The notes under the pieces were generated by a model, which was not told the origin of the DNA, ran no database searches, and saw only the letters and a program-made list of their open reading frames with translations. Made by a program: the position numbers and the translations under genes. Of a stretch of DNA of 64,000 nt, positions 47,804-64,000 are shown one piece after another (within the stretch, counting starts at the first letter, position 1; each line of letters begins with the position of its first letter). The stretch lies in contig BAAHQB010000078.1 of the NCBI GenBank assembly GCA_054601695.1, forward strand, positions 713,597-777,596, written 5' to 3'. This DNA is from Amorphochlora amoebiformis. Lineage: Eukaryota; Cercozoa; Chlorarachniophyceae.

Positions 47804-49280
47804 TTTATATATATATATATATACTGTATATATGTGTGTATGTGATACACAAACACGAAATCTACACACACAATATTACATATATATTATAAATATGTAC
47901 GTAATATATATCGTTTTTCTATATATGGCGGTAGGCCGTGGAGGTATGTGGTTCGAATGGCATGTTGAACAAAGTGCAGAATCTGGAGGCCCGCCTCGCG
48001 CAAAATGTCGACGGAACTGAGGGTAGGTTGGTTAATAATATCACACGCATCAATACACGACACACGACACATACAATCTGCAAATCACACGTATGAGTAC
48101 ATGACACATACAGTCTGCATGAATACACATACACATATCAATACATCACACATGCAGTGCAGTCAGCAACCAAAGTCCTTGTTCACCAACGCGTCGGATC
48201 GATGATATAGCATCGATTATCCACCATGCTCCATCAACCATCATCCATTATCCCACATCACCATTATCCCACATGAGCCATTATCAGCCATTATCCATCA
48301 TCCATGATCGACATCAGATTCAGTGATCAACCATCATCCATGATCGACATCAGATATTGGCTCATCGCCCATCATCCGTGAGCCACATCAGATATTGAGG
48401 AGTTATCACTCCCATAATCCATCATCGAGATATCAGATATTGACTCATACAATACAAGTTATTATACAACATCATCCATCACCCATCACCCAGCACCTAT
48501 CACCCATCACCCACAGCACCCATCACCCATCACCCATCACCCATCACCCATCACCCATCACCCATCACCCGTGCCATGATCGACATGAGATTGAGTGATG
48601 CAATACTTAGGGCCCTTCGACCTGTGCATTGCCAACATCTTGCCCGGCGTGCTCATCGATTTGGCCCCTCATCTTGCTCTGTACCTCAAACCGGGCGCTC
48701 AGGTGTTCACACAAGCTTGATTCCCTTCATCTATCATACTTATTGCGTCGACATTCGCATCTTCTCAATCTTATACTTACTCCTTGTCATATTGTGCGCG
48801 TCAACGGATATTGAATAGATCGGACGCGTCATATTGCATTGTCATCTGCGATGCTTTGAATAGATCGGATCCGTCGTATCGCATTATATCACTCGTGCAC
48901 TCTCCGACGGTCATCTGCGATGGTTTGAATTGATCGGATCCGTCATATTGCATTATCACCGCCGCACTGTCATATTCCTTGTCACATTGTGCGCGTCGAC
49001 GGTTATTGAATAGATCGGCCGTACTGGTCGTATTGCATTGTGACCTGGACGTGTAATATTTGTTCTGATTTCTGATATGGGTTTTATCGATGGTTATCGA
49101 ATACATCTAGTAGATCGGCCGTACTGGCGTATTGCATTGTGACCTGGACGTGTGATATTGGTTCTAATATTGTTTTCGTCGATGGTTATCGAATAGATCG
49201 GCCTAACTGGTCTTAAGAAGCGAGATATCGTCAACATCAAGAGGGCATTCGAACAACAGTTCACATTCGCTGAGGAGTAA
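44501..49280 (+). CDS. PrmA-like protein lysine methyltransferase, 5' end missing
   Basis: Seven phase-consistent exons: 44501-44525, 44674-44756, 45304-45344, 46065-46124, 47935-48022, 48611-48702, 49197-49280. The joined product reads [20 protein letters not shown], then the SAM-binding motif [20 protein letters not shown], the acidic motif AVDIDHEAVEV, then [39 protein letters not shown] and a Glu-Glu stop. These match, in order, ribosomal protein L11 methyltransferase: the FGTGxHxTT loop, motif I, the DxD loop and the ANIL motif IV. Such enzymes trimethylate L11 in bacteria and organelles; eukaryotic relatives modify other proteins, so the substrate is uncertain. The N-terminal domain and any targeting peptide lie upstream and were not found. 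Several exons have copies of their own edges in the adjoining introns. Confidence 0.82.
44521..44673. repeat. Three copies of a PrmA-like donor region
   Basis: The exon ending ATCGAAAG at 44525 is followed by GTAAACATTGAAAAG. Tandem units with TTCGAAGGATAAACATT and TTCGAAGGGTAAGGATAG follow at about 53- and 45-base spacing, sharing GGATAGTTAGCATGC. The copies resemble the exon end but have altered donors. Confidence 0.75.
44885..45300. repeat. 400-base pyrimidine-rich tract before an acceptor
   Basis: CTCC/CCCT-rich sequence, almost free of purines over long stretches, occupies the intron up to the TATAG acceptor of exon 45304. The + strand frame across it is a Ser/Pro/Leu artefact. Confidence 0.9.
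45425..46064. repeat. (AT)n, 13-base repeat and duplicated exon edge
   Basis: 45425-45712 is (AT)n. 45750-45940 holds about 15 copies of a 13-base unit, CATGACATTGATA. From 45983 the acceptor region GTGTACGTAG occurs three times. The second is followed by GCATTGCGGCCCTGAAG (46019-46035), a one-base-deleted copy of the real exon start at 46065. Confidence 0.9.
46170..47830. repeat. Long degenerate array in a PrmA-like intron
   Basis: 46170-46365 and 47660-47825 are (AT)n. Between 46390 and 47600 are about thirty diverged ~40-base units with GGGTAGGCGTTGTTCGTATG and TGAATGTGTGTGATATTT. The GTAG-GCG...GTATGTG part resembles the true acceptor and exon start at 47935 (GGTAGGCCGTGGAGGTATGTG). Confidence 0.7.
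48040..49196. repeat. CATCACC array and copies of the last PrmA-like exon start
   Basis: 48215-48575 is a degenerate CATCATCCAT / CACCCATCACC array. Between 48810 and 49196 five partial copies of the last exon's acceptor edge precede the real one, with sites at 48818, 48863, about 48932 (AG lost), 49013 and 49113. Each carries a form of TTATTGAATAGATCGG followed by CCGTACTGGTCG or a diverged equivalent. Confidence 0.85.
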
Positions 49281-49370
49281 CCAAACAACAAATCACAACC
49301 TGCATAACATATATATATATATATATATATATAATATAATATAATATAATATATGCATATTGTATATATG

Positions 49371-49454
<84 letters not shown>

Positions 49455-50242
49455 ATATATATTATACGACTATGTATTCTCATATTTAACGCACACGTTT
49501 GCAGTTACAGATTGAATACATGTATACATATATGTTTTCATCATATTCATATACATTTGTTGTGAATGTGTATGATGTTCGAATATATTCGCAGGCATAT
49601 CGATCGTATGTGTCGTGTTTCAATGCGTACGTGTGTAATGTTTGAATACCAATACGTACGTGTGTGTGTGTGATGTTTGAATACCAATACGTACGTGTGT
49701 GTGTGTGATGTTTGAATACCAATACGTACGTGATGTTTGAATACCAATACGTACGTGTGTGATGTTTGAATACCAATACGTACGTGCGTGTATGATGTTT
49801 GAATACCAATACGTACGAGTGTTTAGGATGTTTGAATACGTACGTGTGTGTGATGTTTGAATGTGCGGGGAGGCATATCGTAGATATCGATTATGTGTGT
49901 GGTGTGTGATTTGTGAATAAGCGGACAAGCATGTCGGTTGTATTTAGTGTATGTATATGAGGGGTATGATATGATTTTGTAATATGATGTGTGTACATGA
50001 TCCATGATCCAGATGATGCTTCTATATATACTTGGGCAGCCATGGCAAATCGGTTATTAATTATACTTAGTCTACGTGTATGGTGTGTATGACGGTGCAA
50101 TGTGATGTGTGTATCATCCAGACGATGTTTCAATATTTGGCCAGGCACATTGGTTATACTTAGTGTATGTGTATGATGGTGTCATATGTTGTATGTATGT
50201 ATATGATCCAGATGATATGATGGTGTTTGAATATTTGGGCAG
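49281..50242. repeat. Copies of the acceptor edge of the exon at 50243
   Basis: 49305-49470 is (AT)n/(CA)n. 49560-50242 is a degenerate array of GATGTTTGAATA and ACCAATACGTACG units. Acceptor-like copies of TTTGAATATTTGGGCAGGC with GCATATCG occur at 49593, 49872, 50039 and 50144 before the real site at 50242. Confidence 0.75.
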
Positions 50243-54257
<4,015 letters not shown>

Positions 54258-54425
54258 ATCTTGGTTCGAAACGGGCAGTTGGACAGGGTCAGAGCTTTGC
54301 TGGAAGCCCTGCACTTCGTAGGGGGTATCCGATAGGTCAGACCTGAGGACAGCATACCCGCTATCCGACAGCTGAGACCTCAAGCTACGCGTCAACGGCT
54401 GGTTTGTATTCCTACACCAAACAAT
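54258..54425. other. Unassigned coding-like patch
   Basis: An isolated patch of complex, balanced sequence between AT blocks. On + it reads [19 protein letters not shown] before a stop. On - it reads [20 protein letters not shown] and stays open through the patch. Either could be an exon; no partner exon fixes the strand. The patch contains an internal near-repeat (GTCGGATAGCGGGTATGC versus CTATCGGATACCCCCTAC on the - strand). Confidence 0.3.
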
Positions 54426-54469
54426 TTTTCAAACACGGCTCACCTTACTATATATATGGTACTTACACA

Positions 54470-55720
<1,251 letters not shown>

Positions 55721-55798
55721 CAAAGGAGCATATGTGTTTTCACTCTTTTCCATAATTCCAACCCGAACACACCTCTAAAAGTAACCCTGTTTTACCCT

Positions 55799-55857
55799 AA
55801 TCTAACCCTAACCCTAACCCTAACCCTAACCCTAACCCTAACCCTAACCCTAACCCT
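55799..55857 (-). repeat. Interstitial telomeric repeat, inverted
   Basis: About nine perfect CCCTAA units on the + strand (TTAGGG on -), opposite in orientation to the terminal array about 7.6 kb away. The unit sequence is identical to the telomere's major unit. Confidence 0.95.
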
Positions 55858-55924
55858 CACCGTGCTGAGTTCTCATTTCTATACCCCTGATATTCCTCCA
55901 GACCCTAACCCCAAGGTTTGGTTT

Positions 55925-56287
55925 TCATTTGTCTGACGATGTGGGTGTTGTGGAGTGTTCGAGAGGGAAAGATTTCAAGTGGTAGAGATGGATAGTTTCT
56001 TGGATACCAGGCTTCCACTTGAGTAATTTCATGGTTCCGACTTGCTCTAGGCACTTTCGCCACTGACGCACCTTGGGAACAAATAAGGGATACAAGCGTA
56101 AGAAACAGAACATATCCACCATGTGGAGTTGAACTTCAACTCATCATTGAATTGAATTTTTGGTCTTTGATAGCCGAACATATACTGGAGTAATTGGACA
56201 TGTTTGTGATGATCCTGGCTGTGTTTCGCATTGACCTTGATGACCTCCTCGACGTCGTCGGTCTGCTCCTTCACCTTCCTCTTGCGG
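55925..56287 (-). CDS. Unknown exon(s), two overlapping frames
   Basis: A TTTCAG acceptor at 56288 opens a frame reading RKRKVKEQTDDVEEVIKVNA, then HHKHVQLLQYMFGYQRPKIQ and FNDELKFNST, continuing to a stop at 56047. A second minus frame, overlapping by 76 bases (from 56122), reads MVDMFCFLRLYPLFVPKVRQ, then WRKCLEQVGTMKLLKWKPGI and stops at 55925. Both look protein-like, suggesting one exon interrupted by a frameshift, or an unrecognised splice. Further upstream on the same strand (around 56600-56520) MMRRRWLACFDWRAFQKEFL may be another exon. No family is recognised. Confidence 0.4.
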
Positions 56288-57132
56288 CTGAAACCCAAAA
56301 TCGAACATAAACCCCCGTCAATAAACCAAAATCAAAACCTCTGGTTCTTTCATCTCTATCAATCCTCTGCCCCCTCTCGTGTCCATTTTCCGTTCCTTGC
56401 GACCGGGTCCCCCTTTTCTTGGCCCTTTTCCCGCCTTCATTCCTCTGGCCTCGCGTCTGCCCCCTCTCCCATGCACCTCTACATCACTTCTCATCACCCC
56501 AATTCTTAACAATTCACAAATGACAACCAAAAACTCCTTCTGGAATGCTCTCCAATCAAAACAGGCAAGCCACCTGCGCCTCATCATCTTGCAGCAGCTA
56601 CTACCGGGGGTTATTAGGATCTCCGAGGGTTTTCCTCGATCTCTGTAAAATCTCAGAGGGATCACTGATTTCCTAGGGATATCCGGGATCCCATGGCCTG
56701 TTTTGGGCGAATTAATCTCTGCTGCCAAAGGACGGCTAGCCGGTCGGTGTTGGTTTGCATGGAGAGACGATTCCCCAAGCATACGAGGTAATGATCGGGA
56801 TTGAGTTGGTTTAAAAAAAAATACTGAAGTTTTGATGAGAGTTTGATGAGAGTGTCACACTGTTAGATTGGCGTTTCCCCCGTTTGGTTGGTACATTTGG
56901 TTTCACAAGGGAAGGTGTATGGTTTCCTCCTCGGGTGCGTCTAGTGAGGGTTTATGATTAGCTAATATACGGTCAGGAAGCGACGATTATCCAAGCGCAG
57001 TCGCTCGTGGGGTGCAGGGGAGTTAATCCAATTGTCCGTCGTCGACATCCGGGCTTCAAATAACCCAGAGCGGGAATCGTCAATCCACAATCAACCGGAA
57101 GCCGAACGTGAGCTGCCAAATATTACACATTT
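56288..57132. other. No confident gene; partial dispersed element
   Basis: 56330-56500 is C/T-rich. 56595-56700 contains CTACCGGGGG, GATCTCCGAGGG and GGGATATCCGGGATCCC, echoing the dispersed ACCGG/GATCTCC element. 56800-57130 is complex but shows no convincing frame; it is the likely 5' region of the RING gene. Confidence 0.5.
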
Positions 57133-58676
57133 ATGCATACATTATTCACACGAATGTACGTATGTGTTATTGACCCGTGGTTTGATGGTTTGTGTGGAGT
57201 AGGCGTAGGCAATGCTCGTGGGGTTGGTGGGGGAGTATCCGCCGATGCTGCGCATGCTGGGAGCGGAGTACGGGATGCTCATGGGGTGTCTGTCCCAGAT
57301 GGGATAGGGGATGGGTTCTCTCGAAATGTGAGTCACGGGCGTGCTTTTGGAGAGACGAAAGAGGGTCCACTTGGGGCTGCACGGCTAGGGGTGGGGTTCG
57401 GAGCTGTTCAGGGTGCTCTGGAAAGGCCGCGCGCCAAACGTAGGAGAATTTTGCCGCCTAGAGTGAAATCGTGCCTGAGACAAGCCCGAGAGCCTTCACA
57501 AGCATCGTCTCAAGCCCAGTCAAACGCCCTGCAAGCACCATCTCGCTCGTCGTCGTTGTCTCAAGTATCGCAAACGCGGTCATCAGAACCGGTACAACCT
57601 CTCTCGCCCCAAGGACCACCTACGCCAAGACACGCACACCAGGAACCACAGCATTCCCTTCCCCACCTACAGCCCGACCCACAGACTCGGACACCGAATG
57701 TGATGGAAGATCAACACGATCCCCCACGCTCTGCACCGAATCGCATACAAGCTTTCGCCCTAGCTCAAACCATCGCTCAAGCCGCGCAATTAGAACAAAC
57801 TCACATGCGAGCCCAAGAAAGAGCGATAGCCAAAGCCCTCTCTCAAGCAAGGTCGCGCTCACAGGCACACTCAAGCTCGCGGGGAAGACCAGATGGTGGA
57901 TCCGACTCGAAAGGACTTGTAACATCCTCCTCCTCGTCCGTGGATGATCACCAACCACGACGCCGGCACATGGTCTCGCCGCGGGATCCAGTGGTCCCAC
58001 TTGCCCCAGTGCCGTCGCGTCCACATTCGGCCGCCCCTGCCCCTGCAGCCGACCACCCTCCTCGAACTGAGCCCCCAGGCCCTGATATGATATTTCGTCG
58101 ACAGCTCGACGTGATCTTCGGACCCGCACTTGCTGCTGAGCTAGCCCCGGATATCATGAGGGATCTCGAAACAGATATTGCGGCGCACCTCGAAGCGAAT
58201 CCTATCGTCGTACCTCCTCCCGCTGCATCTGCTGCGGACTCCCCATCAACCACGGATACCGCCTCCCAAACTCCCACAATCCACGCACCAACTGCTGCCT
58301 CCGCTGGCATCAAACCCTCTCGACCTCCTGGCGCTGTCACGCGGCATGGAGGCTCTCGACGCAAAACTCGCCTCGGGAGAGGGGGGCGGGTCGAGAGAAA
58401 GCGACCAGAAACAAAGAGACATCGCCGTTACCCCCTCCGAACCACCAGGCGTCAGATCAGGCGTCAACATCAGTTGTCAGGGCAAGCTGAATTGGAAGGG
58501 CAAGCTGAATTGGAAGGGCAAGCTGAATCGCAAGAGCAAGCTCCGTTTTCGCAAGACCAACCGGCATTATCGCAACCTCAACCTCCACCGCAATTTCAAG
58601 CCTCGGAGGATATGGACCTTCATCTACCCGTTTTACATCAACCGCTGGAGATTGCTTCTGCTTCTGCTAATTCCGG

Positions 58677-58768
<92 letters not shown>

Positions 58769-58789
58769 TATATATATTTTATATATATA

Positions 58790-58872
<83 letters not shown>

Positions 58873-59498
58873 TATGTGTGTGTGTGTACATGTATGTAAT
58901 TGTGTCTATGTTTGTGATTCCTCAGTTGTCGGCGAGGTAAGGTCTTCAGGGTTTGACGAAGCTGGACTGGGATTTGTAGGAGTCAACACCTCGTTGGGCG
59001 AGCTTAGGGTCGTCGGAGAGGCTAGGGTTGAGGCAGTCGCTGAGGCTGAGGCTGAGGCTGAGGCTGAGGCTGAGGCTGAGGCTGAGAGGGTTGGTGCAGT
59101 GAATGGGGCTGAGGTGGAGGCTGAGGCAGAGGTTGGGCTGGGCGAAGTTGGCGGTGGAGTCAGAGTCGGGGTCGGGGCCGGGGTCGGGGTCGGGGTCGGG
59201 GTCGGATGCGAAGTCAGGGGCGCAGGCAGAGGTGTTAGGAATGGTATGGACATAGGAGAAGATGTCGATGAGAAGGTAAAGAGCGAGGGTGGTCCTAGTC
59301 CAACAGGAAAACCGTCGCAGGTGGTTTCGCAGCAAACGATGCGAGAGCCTGAGCACAACCTCCTACACATTTTTGAGTGTCCGGTGTGCCGACAGCTAAT
59401 GCACAATCCCGTGAGCCTCAAGTGTGGGCATTCGCTATGCGAGTACTGTATGATCCAATTCCTACAGAATGGCGCGGGGAGATGCAAGTGCCCGGCAG
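57133..59498 (+). CDS. Low-complexity RING-finger protein, 3' end incomplete
   Basis: Two exons join in phase: 57133-58678 and 58926-59498. The first encodes a ~515-residue disordered region rich in Gln, Ser, Pro and Arg, with AIAKALSQARSRSQAHSSSR and three GQAELE repeats (58480-58535). The start is uncertain: ATG 57133 is the first in frame, but an acceptor-like TAG at about 57203 could begin the exon. Exon 2 has EAEAEA (about 59040-59088) and GVGVGV runs, then FECPVCRQLMHNPVSLKCGH, SLCEYC and GRCKCPAG. This is a C3HC4-like RING with C-P-V-C, C-G-H-S-L-C-x2-C and a partial last pair, cut by a GTCCAA donor at 59499. RING domains recruit E2 ubiquitin-conjugating enzymes. The next exon is unresolved; 60378-60430 (ILANASAVCELLQNHPE) is a candidate. 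Confidence 0.65.
58679..58910. repeat. (AT)n intron of the RING gene
   Basis: The intron begins GTATAT, is AT dinucleotide throughout, and ends at a CCTCAG acceptor (58925). Confidence 0.9.
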
Positions 59499-61976
<2,478 letters not shown>

Positions 61977-63101
61977 GATTTGTTGGGACACCGAGGCGGG
62001 AACAATGGACGCGGGGGGAGGGGCGCGCGCGGAAGGGATGAGATCTTTCTAATTCCATGCTCGGCGCTCTGGATTGGGGCCCTTATGGTCAACATTAACA
62101 TTCTCTAGAAATTTCTATATCCCCAGATTTCTGAGTGAATTATAATCAGTTTGTGAGCACCGTTGTCTACTTCATGGGCATCCCAATTGGGGCGCTTAAA
62201 TTGAACTGGGAGAAAGGTACTTGGGCGCTAGGTACTTGGGCGATGTATCAAAATCTTTACCCTACCCAGCAGCCCCGCTTTCCTCATCGTGACTCATGTC
62301 TTCTAACAACATTTCACTCAAACCCCACCAGTGAGCTTCGATATGGAGATTTGGAGGATGGTGACAGCATTCCTTACCATCGACTACGGAGCCATTCCGT
62401 ACGTCACAATTTATCCCAATCCTACACCAACGGCTCTTATCCAGATGTAAACAATTGTCGTAAATGAGTCGTAATGTTACTACTTTCCAGGTGTAACTTC
62501 CTCTCTTTGTTTCGGCTGTTCATGCAAAAGCACTTCGAAGCCGAGGTTGGCACCGTCAACTATCTGCTCACAATGTTTCTTGGCGTTAGCGCGTTGCTGC
62601 TTTACCACTACATGGACGTTTTGGACGGATTAGAGGTTCAATCAAACTTAATCCCTTGGAGTGACACGTTCGTTTAATGTTATGTACATGTGGTGGTGCG
62701 TAGGAGAGTCCGGACATGACAGGCGGTATGACGCTGGCTCACTATCTCATTTTATACATGTTCATCAACTATTGCTTCGAGGTAATTCATTTGCTTTGAC
62801 ACCAGCGGTCGATACCAGTGTTGACTCTTTGTTTCTTGTGTACGTAGAAACCCGTTCTGATCCTCCTATTGTTTTGGATGCCGCAGTTGGAGTCCTGGCA
62901 CCAAACCTCGTGAGTTATTCCGTTTCTACTACTTCTTTAATTTCCGTTGCCCGACTTTGGCTCAAAGGATATATTCGTATTTTTATTACACGTTACAGGC
63001 CCCTCACCCTCTGGCCCAACCTCAAGCTCTATTTCCTTCTGTCCTTGCCCCGATTGCCGCTTATGCTGCTCCACGCCTGTCGGATTGGAGCCAGGGGTTA
63101 G
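61977..63101 (+). CDS. Derlin-like ER membrane protein, first exon missing
   Basis: Seven phase-consistent exons: 61977-62087, 62150-62216, 62332-62398, 62491-62635, 62704-62781, 62848-62909, 62999-63101. After a Gly/Arg-rich stretch the product has hydrophobic helices FLIPCSALWIGALMFVSTVV, then LKLNWEKVSFDMEIWRMVTA (the EIWR motif typical of Derlins), FLSLFRLFMQKHFEAEVGTV, NYLLTMFLGVSALLLYHYMD, HYLILYMFINYCFEKPVLIL and a last hydrophobic stretch LKLYFLLSLPRLPLMLLHA before TAG. Derlins are rhomboid pseudoproteases in the ER that help retrotranslocate misfolded proteins. The C-terminal exon does not show the usual Gly-x3-Gly helix, so the last junctions may be wrong, and an ATG-bearing upstream exon is needed. 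Introns are short and clean. It is the last gene before the telomere. Confidence 0.62.
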
Positions 63102-63428
63102 CTTTTGTCCACTGACCGCTAGTGCCGTATCAAACCGTAAGTATTCATACCGTAGAAAATAGTTTATCTAGTAGATAATCGTGCCAAAGTCTAGAAACTA
63201 CTAGACTAGAGAAAGTCCAAAATTCTAAAACCTTAATTCAATGGTTCATCAATGAATCATCATTTGAGACACAGAAATAGTCAATATCTAGAATACAGCT
63301 ATAAGGGTCACTGATGCCGTTCAAATAATAATGAAGGTCAAATACAAATAACTAGCTAGACTAGAATGAGTGTTATCTAGGTTATATGTAATTCATGTCT
63401 AGGATCTAGAGGATGTCTACTAGTCTAG
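63102..63428. other. Subtelomeric CTAG-rich spacer
   Basis: About 330 bases between the Derlin-like stop and the telomere. From 63165 on it is dense in CTAG (TCTAGTAGATAATC, CTAGACTAGAG, ATCTAGAGGATGTCTACTAG), like the islands at 14270, 39290 and 51995. No gene. Confidence 0.85.
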
Positions 63429-64000
63429 GTTTAGGGTTAGGGTTAGGGTTAGGGTTAGGGTTAGGGTTAGGGTTAGGGTTAGGGTGTCGGGTTAGGGTTA
63501 GGGTGTCGGGTTAGGGTTAGGGTGTCGGGTTAGGGTTAGGGTTAGGGTTAGGGTTAGGGTTAGGGTGTCGGGTGTCGGGTTAGGGTTAGGGTGTCGGGTT
63601 AGGGTGTGGGGTTAGGGTGTCGGGTTAGGGTGTCGGGTTAGGGTGTCGGGTTAGGGTGTCGGGTTAGGGTTAGGGTTAGGGTTAGGGTTAGGGTTAGGGT
63701 TAGGGTTAGGGTGTCGGGTTAGGGTTAGGGTTAGGGTTAGGGTTAGGGTTAGGGTTAGGGTTAGGGTTAGGGTTAGGGTTAGGGTTCGGGTTAGGGTTAG
63801 GGTTAGGGTTAGGGTTAGGGTTAGGGTTAGGGTTAGGGTTAGGGTTAGGGTGTCGGGTTAGGGTTAGGGTTAGGGTTCGGGTTAGGGTTAGGGTTAGGGT
63901 TAGGGTTAGGGTTAGGGTTAGGGTTAGGGTTAGGGTTAGGGTTAGGGTTAGGGTTAGGGTTAGGGTTAGGGTTAGGGTTCGGGTTAGGGTGTCGGGTTAG
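63429..64000 (+). repeat. Telomere: TTAGGG with TGTCGGG variants
   Basis: Tandem TTAGGG runs to the window edge, G-rich strand outward, marking the right chromosome end. Interspersed variants are GTGTCGGG-type insertions (unit TTAGGGTGTCGGG), one GTGTGGGG and a few TTCGGG. Variants cluster at 63484-63720 and reappear near 63850 and 63985. About 130 bases between 63720 and 63850 are nearly pure. Confidence 0.97.

Overview
This is the end of a linear eukaryotic chromosome. The last ~570 bases are a TTAGGG-type telomere array reading outward on the + strand, every recognisable gene is split by GT-AG introns, and the proteins are nuclear-encoded eukaryotic ones: a Gcn5 acetyltransferase, mitochondrial DLST, a NEK kinase, two RGS proteins and a probable Derlin. 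The species cannot be named from the sequence. Intron-rich genes, a plant/protist-style 7TM-RGS receptor and a Zn2Cys6 factor together suggest a free-living or parasitic protist (inference). A very large share of the window is microsatellite, mostly (AT)n. These tracts create long spurious Tyr-Ile, Glu-Arg and Ser-Leu open frames that are not genes.

Layout, left to right: a small coiled-coil gene (-); GCN5 (-), divergent across a 111-base gap from a 781-residue protein with three cyclic-nucleotide-binding domains and an RGS domain (+); a single-exon Zn2Cys6 factor (+); DLST, the E2 of 2-oxoglutarate dehydrogenase, in about 16 exons over 10 kb (-); divergent from it a NEK-type kinase in about 16 exons over 10 kb (+); a 7TM-RGS receptor-like protein (-); a PrmA-like protein methyltransferase (+); the 3' end of a single-pass membrane protein (+); an unassigned - strand exon with two overlapping frames; a Gln/Ser/Pro-rich RING protein (+); and a Derlin-like ER membrane protein (+) ending about 330 bases from the telomere. 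Exon models were built by hand from splice sites, reading-frame continuity and family similarity. Most junctions keep phase exactly, and the exceptions are stated.

Two genes point to G-protein/cyclic-nucleotide signalling: the CNB-RGS fusion and the 7TM-RGS protein. GCN5 and the Zn2Cys6 factor act in transcription, DLST in the TCA cycle, and Derlin and RING are candidates for protein quality control. No operon-like logic is implied. The shared organisation is head-to-head gene pairs with CTAG-rich islands beyond gene 3' ends.

The most unusual signal is in the introns. In five genes the intron next to an exon carries tandem, progressively decayed copies of that exon's edge together with its splice site. 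Examples are GCN5 exon 5 (3 copies), the DLST donor at 24364 and acceptor at 26564, at least six NEK exons, three or four PrmA-like exons, and the membrane-protein exon at 50243. Where I compared them, the nearest copy is the best match, and distant copies often lose the AG or shift frame. Introns here seem to grow by repeated duplication of exon boundaries, leaving arrays of decoy splice sites.
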